From the NCBI RefSeq assembly GCF_002077695.1, contig NZ_MWUE01000029.1, forward strand, positions 1-45,134: DNA of 45,134 nt, given 5' to 3'. Within the stretch, counting starts at the first letter, position 1, and the number at the start of each line of letters is the position of its first letter. This document shows, piece by piece, positions 17,563-25,797 of the stretch. Below the pieces are notes generated by a model, which had not been told where the DNA came from, made no database searches, and was given only the letters and a program-made list of their open reading frames with translations. The position numbers and the translations under genes are program-made. The stretch is from Pantoea latae. GTDB taxonomy: Bacteria; Pseudomonadota; Gammaproteobacteria; Enterobacterales; Enterobacteriaceae.

Positions 17563-20171
17563 GGTTGTTGATCCCTTTTGGTCGGCAGAGTGGCGTTCTG
17601 TTCCACCCAGGATTGCAAATTATCGCCAAAGCGCAGGCTGCGCCAGAGTTGAAACAGATTCTGCTGATGGCGGTAGTTCAGGTTTACGGTCTGTTCGCGG
17701 TTGCTGAAGCGACTGACGCCCTGCACCTGCGCCTGCATCGTCAGGTTGCCGAGATTGTCGAGATCGAGCGTCGCCCACGAGCGCGAGATCGCCATATAGC
17801 GCAGCCAGTCCATCGCCGCGCCCGCCGCGACGTTGCCCGCGGTGATGGCGTCAGCCATATCTTTGTCCATCCGAAAGGTCAGCCCGCCGCTGTTGGCGAT
17901 CCAGCCGTTGTGCACCAGCCAGTGCGGATTGTTGACCCATAGCGGCAGCTCGCCGTTGATGTTGCCGGACATGGCGAACTGCTTCGGCTTCAGTGCGGTC
18001 ACCAGCTTGCTCAGGCTGATATCACGCAGGCTCAGGGTCGCGGCGTCGTGCTGCGGCAGGCGCAGCGCGGGCAGCGTGACCTGGCCACCCAGCAGATCGA
18101 GGCTGACATCCTGCAGGGTTAAAGGGTGATCCTCGCGCCACGGATAGTAGCCCTGCAAATCGGCGCGGATATTCTGCATCGCGAACTGATTGGTGACTTC
18201 GCCGATGCGCAGCGAAACCGGGCCGCGCACGCCGAACTGCCACTGCTGATCTTTCAGACGGAACGGCAGCGAAAAGTCGACGCCGTTGATCTGGTTGTCC
18301 GGCGTCCAGAGGCTGCCCTGTTTCACCGTCCAGTGGCCACCGGCGCTAAAGCCCTCCTGCGCGGCGGCGGAAAACGCCACCTGCGCGCGCAGCTCGCCCG
18401 CGCGGATTTTCATCTTCAGATCCGGCTTTAGCAGCGGCTGAAACACCGTCAGAGACTGGGTCGGCCACCAGGCTTCGCCGCGCAGGCGCGCGCCATCCCA
18501 GCGTCCATGCACGCGCAGCGGCCCGATCGCCTGCGCCTGCAGCTGGCCGCGCCAGATAAAGTGGCTGGGATCCTGGCCTTTCGCCTCAAAGCGCAGCGAG
18601 GAGGCGGGCAGCCGGCCGCCGAAATCGAACAGCGTCTCGCCCGCATCGATGCGGAAGCCGCCGTTAAAGGCGGGCGCCTGCAGATCGCGCTGCCAGTTTA
18701 CCGGCGCGCTCAGCGTCAGGCGCGGCCGTAACACCTGCGCCATGCCGTACTGCATCTGATTAAAACCGGCATCAAGGCTGTCGAGATGGATAAGGGTGTC
18801 GCGCCAGCCGCCCGTGCCTTTCAGGGTCCAGGCGGCATTAAGCGGCAGCATTTCGCCCGCGCCCCAGTAGCGCCACGTCCACTCGCCTTTATCCGGCCAG
18901 AAGTTGGCGGCGCGGCCGTCGAGATGCAGCTGGAACTGACCAAAACTGGGGTCGTGCGCCTTCAGGATCGCCTGCAGCCGACCATCAACGCCCTGCGAGG
19001 CGAGGCGCACGCCCGCCAGCGGCCAGCGCGCCTCGTCCACCTCCAGCGTCGAGAGCAGACGGCCGCGCAGGCGCAGCAGCGCGCCGGGCTGAAATTTCAG
19101 CTGCGGATCGAGCAGCGGCCCGCTGAGATTGCCCGGCAGCGCGGCATAAAGCTGCATCGCCGCCAGCTTGCTCTCACCGGTCAGCCGCAGCGGCAGCGCG
19201 CTATCGGTCATGCTCAGCTTGCCTGGACCAATACTTAACACCGCGTTGCCCTTACCGCCGCGCCCCTGCGTCAGCACGTTGAGCCGCCCGGTAATCTGCG
19301 TCTCCTCCAGGCCCTGCTGCCAGTTATCGAGCCTGAGGTCAAGAAAGCCGGAGAGCGTCTGGTCGCCGGTCGGCCAGCGGTAGCGTCCTTGCACAATGCG
19401 GATCTGCTGCGGATCCGCCTGCCACGGCAGCGACAGCAGCGGCTGGCCGTCGCCGCGGGTGTAAAGTTCGAGTTTTCCCTGCTGCTGCTGCCAGTCGAGC
19501 GTCAGACGCAGCGGCTCACCGGCGTATTGCAGGTCGCCCTCCAGCGTACCGCTCACCGGCAGGCCATTGGCGAATTCTGGCAGATCAAACGCGCCGTGGA
19601 GGGTAACCGGCTGCGGCAGCGCCTGGTGGCGCAGGGTCAACTGCTCGACCTCCAGGTGTTGTCCCTGCAGGCGGGCGTCGACAGAAAGGTTGTCGCCGCG
19701 ATAGCGCAGCGTCTGCTGCTCTGGGGTCAGGCTGAGATCGAAGCGGCCGGCGTACTGCTGCCAGGGCGCAATCGCGAGGGTATCGAGCTGAATATCGGCG
19801 CCGGGCAACAGCTGCTGCCACGCCGCCAGGCTTTTCGGCGCACCAGCCTGCTCGCCTGCCGGCAGCTGCTGCAGGCAGTCGCTGTCGAGCGTCACCTGAT
19901 GGGCGTTTAGCCGCCAGCGTCGGTGATGCCAGCCGAGCGAAGCCTGCTCCACGCTCGCCAGCACGCACTCGCCCGCCAGATAGCGCACCGCAGGGAACCA
20001 CAGCGCCCCGTCGCGCCAGCGCGGCGAGCCGTCCAGCACGATGCGCGTCTGCGCCGGCAGCCAGATGCCAGCCAGGCGCGGCAGCCATTGCGTCAGGGAG
20101 AGCATCAGCCCCAACACCAGCAGCGTCAGCGCCAGCAGTGCGGCGAGTAGTCGGCGGAGGCTCCGCGGCAT
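17559..20171 (-). CDS. ydbH: AsmA-like intermembrane bridge protein YdbH
   Basis: Large inner-membrane-anchored periplasmic protein of 870 residues (E. coli about 879). I use the ATG at 20171, where MPRSLRRLLAALLALTLLVLG makes a signal anchor; the frame runs open a further 33 codons but that extension has no family match. A GGAAA site lies upstream. After the anchor comes QWLPRLAGIWLPAQTRI and a long beta-rich AsmA/TamB-like body of short repeating strands, ending in an Asn/Gln-rich tail (NLNYRHQQNLFQLWRSL). YdbH, TamB and YhdP are the partly redundant proteins that carry phospholipids to the outer membrane. It is the first gene of ydbH-ynbE-ydbL. Confidence 0.95.
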   Translation of the reverse strand: MPRSLRRLLAALLALTLLVLGLMLSLTQWLPRLAGIWLPAQTRIVLDGSPRWRDGALWFPAVRYLAGECVLASVEQASLGWHHRRWRLNAHQVTLDSDCLQQLPAGEQAGAPKSLAAWQQLLPGADIQLDTLAIAPWQQYAGRFDLSLTPEQQTLRYRGDNLSVDARLQGQHLEVEQLTLRHQALPQPVTLHGAFDLPEFANGLPVSGTLEGDLQYAGEPLRLTLDWQQQQGKLELYTRGDGQPLLSLPWQADPQQIRIVQGRYRWPTGDQTLSGFLDLRLDNWQQGLEETQITGRLNVLTQGRGGKGNAVLSIGPGKLSMTDSALPLRLTGESKLAAMQLYAALPGNLSGPLLDPQLKFQPGALLRLRGRLLSTLEVDEARWPLAGVRLASQGVDGRLQAILKAHDPSFGQFQLHLDGRAANFWPDKGEWTWRYWGAGEMLPLNAAWTLKGTGGWRDTLIHLDSLDAGFNQMQYGMAQVLRPRLTLSAPVNWQRDLQAPAFNGGFRIDAGETLFDFGGRLPASSLRFEAKGQDPSHFIWRGQLQAQAIGPLRVHGRWDGARLRGEAWWPTQSLTVFQPLLKPDLKMKIRAGELRAQVAFSAAAQEGFSAGGHWTVKQGSLWTPDNQINGVDFSLPFRLKDQQWQFGVRGPVSLRIGEVTNQFAMQNIRADLQGYYPWREDHPLTLQDVSLDLLGGQVTLPALRLPQHDAATLSLRDISLSKLVTALKPKQFAMSGNINGELPLWVNNPHWLVHNGWIANSGGLTFRMDKDMADAITAGNVAAGAAMDWLRYMAISRSWATLDLDNLGNLTMQAQVQGVSRFSNREQTVNLNYRHQQNLFQLWRSLRFGDNLQSWVEQNATLPTKRDQQP

Positions 20172-20314
20172 GGCAGCAATTTTCCTTTTCCTTACAGGAT
20201 CCTGACAGTGATGATGGCACGTAATCGGCCAGAGTTGAAGGCGCGCAGCCAGCGGCAGCAAAATTGGCAATAAAACGTTATGCTGTGTGGATACCCGAAT
20301 GCAGGAGCGTAACG

Positions 20315-21301
20315 ATGAAAATCGCGGTTTATAGCACGAAACACTATGACCAGAAGTATCTCGATCACGTCAACGAAGGCTACGGTTTTGAACTGGTCTA
20401 CTTCGACTTTTTACTGACGGAAGCGACGGCCAAGAATGCCGTCGACTGCGACGCCGTCTGCATCTTCGTTAACGATGACGGCAGCCGTCCGGTACTGGAA
20501 GAGCTGGCGGCGCTGGGGGTGAAGTATATCGCGCTGCGCTGCGCCGGATTTAATAACGTCGACCTTGCGGCGGCGGCCGAGCTGGGTCTGAAGGTGGTGC
20601 GCGTGCCCGCCTATTCGCCGGAAGCGGTGGCGGAGCATGCGGTCGGGCTAATGATGACGCTGAACCGCCGCATCCATCGCGCCTATCAGCGCACGCGCGA
20701 CGCCAACTTTTCCCTCGACGGCCTCACCGGCTTCAATATGCACGGTAAAACTGCGGGCGTGGTCGGCACCGGCAAGATCGGCGTGGCGACGATGCGCATT
20801 CTTAAGGGCTTCGGCATGCGCCTGCTGGCGTTCGATCCCTGGCCGAGCGCGCAGGCGCTGGAGCTGGGCGCGGAATATGTCGATCTCAAGACGCTGTTTG
20901 CCGAGTCAGACGTGATTACCCTGCACTGCCCGCTGACGCCGGAGAATCACCACCTGCTCAACGCCTCGGCCTTTAGCCAGATGAAAGATGGCGTGATGAT
21001 CATTAACACCAGCCGCGGCGGACTGATTGATTCTCAGGCGGCGATTGACGCGTTAAAACAGCAGAAGATCGGCTCGCTCGGCATGGATGTCTACGAGAAT
21101 GAGCGCGATCTCTTCTTTGAAGATAAGTCTAACGACGTGATTCAGGACGACGTGTTTCGTCGCCTGTCAGCCTGCCACAACGTGCTCTTTACCGGCCATC
21201 AGGCGTTTCTCACCGCTGAGGCGCTAACGGCGATCTCCGAAACGACGCTGTCGAATCTCAACCAGCTCGAACGCGGCGAAGCCTGCCCGAATCAGCTGTA
21301 A
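20315..21301 (+). CDS. ldhA: Fermentative D-lactate dehydrogenase
   Basis: NADH-dependent D-lactate dehydrogenase, which reduces pyruvate in mixed-acid fermentation. It is 328 residues from the ATG at 20315, which follows GCAGGAG and aligns with E. coli LdhA (MKxAVYSTKxYDxKYL). The Rossmann motif GTGKIG is at 151-156. The catalytic residues of the D-2-hydroxyacid dehydrogenase family are present: R234, E263 and H295 (FTGHQAF). It is divergent from ydbH, as in E. coli. The stop lies seven bases from the stop of the convergent lipoprotein gene, with no terminator between. Confidence 0.97.
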   Translation: MKIAVYSTKHYDQKYLDHVNEGYGFELVYFDFLLTEATAKNAVDCDAVCIFVNDDGSRPVLEELAALGVKYIALRCAGFNNVDLAAAAELGLKVVRVPAYSPEAVAEHAVGLMMTLNRRIHRAYQRTRDANFSLDGLTGFNMHGKTAGVVGTGKIGVATMRILKGFGMRLLAFDPWPSAQALELGAEYVDLKTLFAESDVITLHCPLTPENHHLLNASAFSQMKDGVMIINTSRGGLIDSQAAIDALKQQKIGSLGMDVYENERDLFFEDKSNDVIQDDVFRRLSACHNVLFTGHQAFLTAEALTAISETTLSNLNQLERGEACPNQL

Positions 21302-21308
21302 GCCTGGC

Positions 21309-21581
21309 TTAGCGGGCGCAGCGGCCGCCGATCAATGCCTGCTCGTCGCAGCGGCGTCCGTTTGCCAGCTGGCACATGCCGACGCGCGTGCCGTCCAGCT
21401 GGTGAGAAAAGGCCAGCGTGCCGCCTGCGCCAGCGCAGTTGCTTTCCGCCAGGGATGACATCACCACGTGCGGCTGGATATGGGCGGCGGTGGCTTGTTG
21501 CGGCGGCTCGTTATCGCCGTGGCTGCTGCATGCGCTCAGCAGCAGCGCCGCGCCGGCCAGCAGAAAGGAGGCTGCTTTCAT
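21309..21581 (-). CDS. ydbJ: DUF333 lipoprotein, YdbJ-like
   Basis: Lipoprotein of 90 residues. Lipobox LSAC places the modified cysteine at residue 18. The C-terminal half is a DUF333 domain with NCAGAGGTLAFSHQLDGTRV, then GMCQLANGRRCDEQALIGGRC. E. coli carries a DUF333 lipoprotein (YdbJ) close to ldhA, separated from it by hslJ; here hslJ is absent. The symbol rests on domain plus synteny. The ATG at 21581 is preceded by GAAGG at about 15 bases on the minus strand. The function is unknown. Confidence 0.75.
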   Translation of the reverse strand: MKAASFLLAGAALLLSACSSHGDNEPPQQATAAHIQPHVVMSSLAESNCAGAGGTLAFSHQLDGTRVGMCQLANGRRCDEQALIGGRCAR

Positions 21582-21960
21582 CAGTCGGGCTCCGAAGGTA
21601 TCAGGGTTAGAGGCCGGTCAAGCATAAGACAGGCGTCGCAGCCGGTCGATAGGCGACACAGCTTTTTACAAAATTTTCTCTGCTGCTTTGCAAGCAGAAT
21701 TATCCTGTTTCACGCCTGCTGGCGGCTCAGCTTCCTCTTTCTGCAGCAGTGAGCGCCCAAAGCACCGCCAGGAGTGACACTGTCACTTCTGGCAGGCCCG
21801 AGGCCCCTGTGCGCTAACGCTTTGATCTAACGCAAACAATACGCCTCTGCTGGCTGCCGCCGTTGAGGCGCGGTTTAACATCGCAGCGCCATGATGGCAA
21901 ATGAGGCTACGCCTCACGACAACAAGTACGGCTGTTGATCCTTTAACCGGCTGCTGCGGT
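21582..21960. other. Gene-free stretch with palindromes, possible small RNA locus
   Basis: No protein gene is visible on either strand between the ydbJ-like gene and feoB. It contains CTGCTT/AAGCAG (21683-21697) and a 27-base near-perfect palindrome (21767-21793). A half-matching FNR-like site TTGATCTAACGCAA is at 21822-21835. It ends in a plus-strand terminator, which nothing annotated upstream would need. A short non-coding transcript reading toward feoB is the simplest explanation. Confidence 0.45.
21767..21793. repeat. 27-bp near-perfect palindrome
   Basis: GCCAG-G-AGTGACA-C-TGTCACT-T-CTGGC: arms of 13 bases are complementary except for one G/T position, around a single central C. The missing loop argues for a DNA-binding site of a dimeric regulator rather than an RNA hairpin. 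Confidence 0.75.
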
Positions 21961-21987
21961 AACGCTCCACGACAGGAGCGTTTTTTT
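21961..21987 (+). terminator. Orphan plus-strand terminator
   Basis: AACGCTCC (21961-21968) pairs with GGAGCGTT (21975-21982) around ACGACA and continues into a T run to 21987. On the minus strand the sequence after the stem is ACCGCAGC, so it does not serve feoB. No plus-strand coding gene ends nearby; ldhA ends 660 bases upstream. Confidence 0.85.
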
Positions 21988-21996
21988 ATGTGTCCG

Positions 21997-24123
21997 CTAA
22001 TGACCGCACCCTTTGCATCCGGCGCAGCCAGCCGCGTCTGCTGCCCGCATGCCGGGCTGCAGGCTGTTGCGCATGCGCCGCAGCAGCGCGACGGCAGCGG
22101 CCGCCGCCAGCGCGATAGCCAGCAGACAACTCAGGCTAAAGCCGGGATGTTGCATAAAGGTGCCGAGCTGATACACCAGGGTGGCGGTGGCGTAGGCCAC
22201 GGCTGTTCCCCAGATCAGAGCGAACCACATCCAGTTCCGCCCCGCCTCTTTTGCCAGTGCGCCTAAAACCGACACGCACGGCACGTAGAGCAGCACAAAC
22301 ACCAGGTAGCTGTATGCCGCCAGCGGGCTGCCGAACATGCTCTGCATTATCCCCAGCGCATCCTGACTCATCTCACCGTCGCCTTTGCTGGCTTCAACCG
22401 GATTAAACAGCGCCTGCGGCGTGAAGGCGTCCTTGAGGTTTTGCCAGGTCTCCTCCAGCGCGGAGAGCATCACCGTCGACAGGCTTTGCGTCGCTGCCTC
22501 GTCGCCTGGATTCTGCGGCTCCGCCAGATAGAGCGCGTTAAGCGTGCCAACCACGCTCTCTTTTGCCATCGCGCCGGTCACCAGACCGACCGTCGCCTGC
22601 CAGTTGTCGGCGCGGATCCCCATCGGCGCGAACAGCGGCGTCACGTAGCGGCTGGCCGATGCCAGCACTGAATCGTCGACGCGCCGGGCGACATCGCCCT
22701 GCGCCGTCAGGCCAGAGAGCAGGCTGATCGCCACGCAGGCCACGACAATCACCGCCCCTGCGCGAACAACGAAAGCGTGCAGGCGGAACCAGGTTTGCAG
22801 CAGCAGGCTGCGCATCACCGGCACATGCCACAGCGGCAGCTCCATAATCGCCTGCGACGAGGCGCCGCTCAGCAAGGTCTGCTTCAGTACCAGACCGGTG
22901 ACCACCGCCACCGCGATGCCCAGCAGATAGAGCGAAAAAGTGAGTGCCGCGCCTGCGCTGCCGAAAAACGCCGTGGCGAAAAGCGCGAATATCGCCAGCC
23001 GCGCGCCGCAGGACATAAAAGGCGCCATCAGCATCGTCAGTATCCTTTCGCGCTCCGTCTCCAGCGTGCGCGCGCCCATCACCGCCGGCACGTTGCAGCC
23101 GAAGCCGACGATCAGCGGCACAAAAGATTTGCCCGGCAGCCCGAGCCAGCGCATCAGGCGGTCGACCACAAAGGCGGCGCGCGCCATATAGCCCGACTCC
23201 TCCAGTACCGTCAAAAAGAAGAACATCAGCGCCAGCTGCGGAACCAGCGGCAGCACGGTAGTGATCCCGCCGCCGATCCCCTGCGCCAGAAACGACGTGA
23301 GCCAGTCGGGAAAATGGAGCGAGGCGCAGAGGCGCGCCGTGCCGTCGATAAACAGCGCGGTGGAGCCATGCTCAAACAGCGGCTGCAGCGCGCCGCCGAT
23401 ATTAATAGAGAGGTAGAACATCAGGTACATCACCGCTAAAAACAGGGGAAAGCCGAGCCAGCGGTTGAGAAACAGCGCATCCAGCCGGCGCGTCAGCCGA
23501 TGCGCCTGGTTCGGCTCCCGCTGGCAGGCGGCCTGACAAATCGTCTCTATGCGCGCCAGGCGATCCTGCTGGCTGACCTCTGCCCGGTTTAGCCGCAGCG
23601 CCGCCGGCGCGTCGGCTGCAACCCGATCGATGGCCGCCAGCAGCTGCGGCACCCCTTCCGCGGTCGACGCCGACATCAGCACCACGGGACAGCCCAGCTG
23701 CGACGCCAGCGTCTCCGCCTCGACTTTCACGCCGCACGCGCTGGCGACGTCAGCCATATTCAACACCACGATCATCGGCAGATTGAGCTCGCGCAGTTGC
23801 AGCGTAAGCCACAGGCCTTTCTCCAGGCTGGAGGCGTCAACTACGTTGATCAGCAGGTCCGCCTGGCCGCTCATCACATAGCTGCAGGTGACGCGCTCGT
23901 CGGCCGAGAGTCCATCTTCCGCGTGCACCCTCTCCAGCGAGTAAATGCCCGGCAGATCGATCAAGGTCACCGATGAATGCGGCGTAGCGAACGCGCCCTG
24001 CTTGCGCTCAACGGTGACGCCCGGCCAGTTGCCGGTGCGCTGACGCAGGCCCGTCAGCAGGTTAAACAAGGTGGTTTTGCCGGCGTTTGGGTTGCCGGTC
24101 AGGACGGCGTTGAGGCTTTTCAT
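21997..24123 (-). CDS. feoB: Ferrous iron transporter FeoB
   Basis: Inner-membrane Fe(II) transporter with a cytosolic G-domain. It is 708 residues, against about 773 in E. coli. G1 is GNPNAGKTT (10-18), G3 is DLPG (56-59) and G4 is NMAD (122-125). Gate regions with GFGCNVPAVMGARTL and MAPFMSCGARL lie in the membrane part. The shortening is in the helical linker after the G-domain, where about sixty residues of the E. coli protein have no counterpart. The C-terminus ends CAGCKGCGH, a small cysteine cluster like those seen in other gammaproteobacterial FeoB. The ATG overlaps the feoA stop. No feoC follows. Confidence 0.96.
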   Translation of the reverse strand: MKSLNAVLTGNPNAGKTTLFNLLTGLRQRTGNWPGVTVERKQGAFATPHSSVTLIDLPGIYSLERVHAEDGLSADERVTCSYVMSGQADLLINVVDASSLEKGLWLTLQLRELNLPMIVVLNMADVASACGVKVEAETLASQLGCPVVLMSASTAEGVPQLLAAIDRVAADAPAALRLNRAEVSQQDRLARIETICQAACQREPNQAHRLTRRLDALFLNRWLGFPLFLAVMYLMFYLSINIGGALQPLFEHGSTALFIDGTARLCASLHFPDWLTSFLAQGIGGGITTVLPLVPQLALMFFFLTVLEESGYMARAAFVVDRLMRWLGLPGKSFVPLIVGFGCNVPAVMGARTLETERERILTMLMAPFMSCGARLAIFALFATAFFGSAGAALTFSLYLLGIAVAVVTGLVLKQTLLSGASSQAIMELPLWHVPVMRSLLLQTWFRLHAFVVRAGAVIVVACVAISLLSGLTAQGDVARRVDDSVLASASRYVTPLFAPMGIRADNWQATVGLVTGAMAKESVVGTLNALYLAEPQNPGDEAATQSLSTVMLSALEETWQNLKDAFTPQALFNPVEASKGDGEMSQDALGIMQSMFGSPLAAYSYLVFVLLYVPCVSVLGALAKEAGRNWMWFALIWGTAVAYATATLVYQLGTFMQHPGFSLSCLLAIALAAAAAVALLRRMRNSLQPGMRAADAAGCAGCKGCGH

Positions 24124-24362
24124 TGGCTCGCCTCCTCCGTCACGGCCGCCAGTTGCAGCAGCGCCAGGTCAGCTTTGCGCAGCGCGTAGCTGGTGTGACG
24201 CACGCGCACCTCTGCCGGATCGCCCAGCGGGGCCAGCCTGACGATTTCGATCAGCGCGCCCGGCACCAGGCCCAGCGAGAAAAGTTTTCGGCTAAAGGTT
24301 CGCGATACGTCGTCCCGGAACCCTTCAATGCGCCATTTGCTCCCAGGTGTTATCAGCATCAT
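24120..24362 (-). CDS. feoA: Ferrous iron transport protein FeoA
   Basis: Small SH3-fold cytosolic partner of FeoB, 80 residues (E. coli 75). It has the FeoA pattern FSRKLFSLGLVPGALIEIVR, then APLGDPAEVRVRHTSYALRK. ATGATG gives two possible starts; GGAG on the minus strand is 5 bases from the first. The stop overlaps the feoB start (ATGA), so the two are coupled. Expression should be anaerobic and iron-repressed, from the FNR and Fur sites upstream. Confidence 0.95.
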   Translation of the reverse strand: MMLITPGSKWRIEGFRDDVSRTFSRKLFSLGLVPGALIEIVRLAPLGDPAEVRVRHTSYALRKADLALLQLAAVTEEASQ

Positions 24363-24388
24363 CTCATCTCCGCTATTTCTGTGGCGCC

Positions 24389-24430
24389 ACTATGCAATTG
24401 CGAACAATTATCGTTATTGATTTAGATCGC
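24389..24430 (-). promoter_or_regulatory. FNR/Fur-controlled feoA promoter
   Basis: On the minus strand CATAGT (24394-24389) is a fair -10. An FNR-like site (plus strand TTGATTTAGATCGC, 24417-24430; eight of ten consensus bases) is centred about 41.5 bases upstream of the predicted start, the classic class II position. A Fur-like box (24400-24418, 13 of 19 positions of the GATAATGATAATCATTATC consensus on the minus strand) lies between and overlaps both elements. Confidence 0.65.
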
Positions 24431-24562
24431 GTTAGGGGCGAGAGCGGCGGGCAAAAATGCGCGGGTTGAGTCAAGGTTGAGGAAGCGGGCTGCGGCGGTT
24501 AGCGCGCGGTTGAGGTTAGTAAGATGACAATAGCCGCGACTGTTTTAACGAGAAACCTTTTC

Positions 24563-24733
24563 ATGCTGAAATCTGTCGCGCTCTTCTTCTGCCTGCTGCT
24601 TTCTGGCTGCGCCGTGCCGCATCATCCCCAGGCGAAAAACAGCAACCCGCCGCCGGAATGCGCGTCGCACGGCGATGAAATCGACTGCACCTGGCGTGAG
24701 GTGCCTGACAGCCCGGCAGACCAGCCAGGCTGA
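24563..24733 (+). CDS. Small lipoprotein of unknown function
   Basis: A 56-residue predicted lipoprotein. I start at the ATG at 24563, which gives MLKSVALFFCLLLSGC with the lipidated cysteine at residue 16; an earlier start adds 13 residues before the signal and is less likely. The mature part is short, polar and Pro-rich, with two further cysteines (PPECASHGDEIDCTW) that could form a disulfide. I recognise no family. It stands alone between feoA (divergent) and the diguanylate cyclase (convergent, stop 7 bases away). Confidence 0.65.
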   Translation: MLKSVALFFCLLLSGCAVPHHPQAKNSNPPPECASHGDEIDCTWREVPDSPADQPG

Positions 24734-24740
24734 GCGGCGG

Positions 24741-25697
24741 CTAGGCTTTTTTTCTGCGCTTTTCTGAATACATCACGCTGTCACTCTCTTTGATCATCTC
24801 CAGCAGCGAGGAAAATTCGCCGTCATCGCTGTTGATCACGCCATAGGAGTAGTTGATGTTATAGGGCTTGCCGGAGCGCTGGTTCCAGCCGTTCAGGCTG
24901 TCGCGCAGCCTGGTTTGAAACGCCGCCGCATCGTTGCCGCTGGCAAGCAGCACGGCAAACTCGTCGCCGCCCAGTCGCCCAATAATATCTTTCGCGCCCG
25001 TCAGCTGACGCAGCTGCGCAGCAAATACCTTCAGCACCTCGTCTCCTTCGGCGTGTCCCCACATATCGTTGATGGGCTTGAACTTATCCAGGTCAAAATA
25101 GAGGATGCTGAAAGGCTTATTCTGCTGCTGACAGGCTCTGAAGCGTTTTTCTCCACTGCGGTAAAAGCCGCGTCGGTTAGGAATCGCGGTCAGGCTGTCG
25201 GTCATCGCCATGTTGATGACTTGAAACTCATCTTCTACGATAAAGGCCAGATCTTTCAGGGTGGCGATATCTTCCTGCGTAAAGTCGCGCGGTTCGCTGT
25301 TCACCAGGCATAAGGTTCCCACCACCGCGCCATCTGGCAGATGAACCGGATAGCCGACGTAAAAACGAATATAGGGCTCGCCCGTCACCAGTGGGTTATC
25401 GTAAAAGCGTTCATCCTGACGCGCGTCGCTGACGATCAGCGGCCCTTGCTGCAGGATGGCGTGGGCGCAGAAGGAGATATCGCGCGACATTTCGCGCCCG
25501 CTGAGCCCCTGGCAGGCCAGCGCCCACTGGCGATCGCGATCCACCAGATTAATCACCGCGATCGGCACCTGAAACAGTTTCTGGCCGATGCGCGTCAGTC
25601 TTTCGAAGCGCTCTTCATCCCTGACATCGAGCAGGTCAATCATATACAGCGACTTCAGTCGCTCCTCTTCATTTTCCGGGATGCCGGGAAACTTCAT
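24741..25697 (-). CDS. GAF-GGDEF diguanylate cyclase
   Basis: Cytosolic sensor enzyme of 318 residues that should make cyclic di-GMP. A GAF domain covers about residues 25-160 (LFQVPIAVINLVDRDRQW, FCAHAILQQGPLIVSDA, YPVHLPDGAVVGTLCLV). A GGDEF domain covers about 163-318, with the intact active-site GGDEF at 243-247 and FDLDKFKPINDMWGH at 201-215. The RxxD product-inhibition site normally five residues before GGDEF is missing (GAKDIIGRL), so feedback inhibition is unlikely. No membrane helix is seen. The ATG has GAGG upstream. I know no specific symbol. Confidence 0.92.
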   Translation of the reverse strand: MKFPGIPENEEERLKSLYMIDLLDVRDEERFERLTRIGQKLFQVPIAVINLVDRDRQWALACQGLSGREMSRDISFCAHAILQQGPLIVSDARQDERFYDNPLVTGEPYIRFYVGYPVHLPDGAVVGTLCLVNSEPRDFTQEDIATLKDLAFIVEDEFQVINMAMTDSLTAIPNRRGFYRSGEKRFRACQQQNKPFSILYFDLDKFKPINDMWGHAEGDEVLKVFAAQLRQLTGAKDIIGRLGGDEFAVLLASGNDAAAFQTRLRDSLNGWNQRSGKPYNINYSYGVINSDDGEFSSLLEMIKESDSVMYSEKRRKKA

Positions 25698-25770
25698 GTT
25701 TACCTCATTAGCGGGCCAGACAGGCGTATTGTGGCAAAAGAATTATGCCTGCAAACCGCGGAGCAGAGAT

Positions 25771-25795
25771 AATAAAAACCCACTTTCGCAGGTTT
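25771..25795 (-). terminator. Terminator of the small Cys-rich exported protein gene
   Basis: On the minus strand an 8-bp stem including two G-T pairs closes a GAAA tetraloop (25795-25776) and runs into TTATT. It starts a few bases after the stop at 25798 and separates that gene from the diguanylate cyclase gene. Confidence 0.65.
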
Positions 25796-25797
25796 AT

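Noticed and set aside
20172..20270. Upstream extension of ydbH
   Set aside because: The extra 33 codons have no family match and would push the signal anchor away from the N-terminus.
21302..21308. A terminator or hslJ between ldhA and the ydbJ-like gene
   Set aside because: Only seven bases separate the two stops, so neither a terminator nor hslJ is present there.
21901..22266. Plus-strand frame running over the orphan terminator into feoB
   Set aside because: It is interrupted in logic by the terminator and lies antisense to feoB; no ribosome site.
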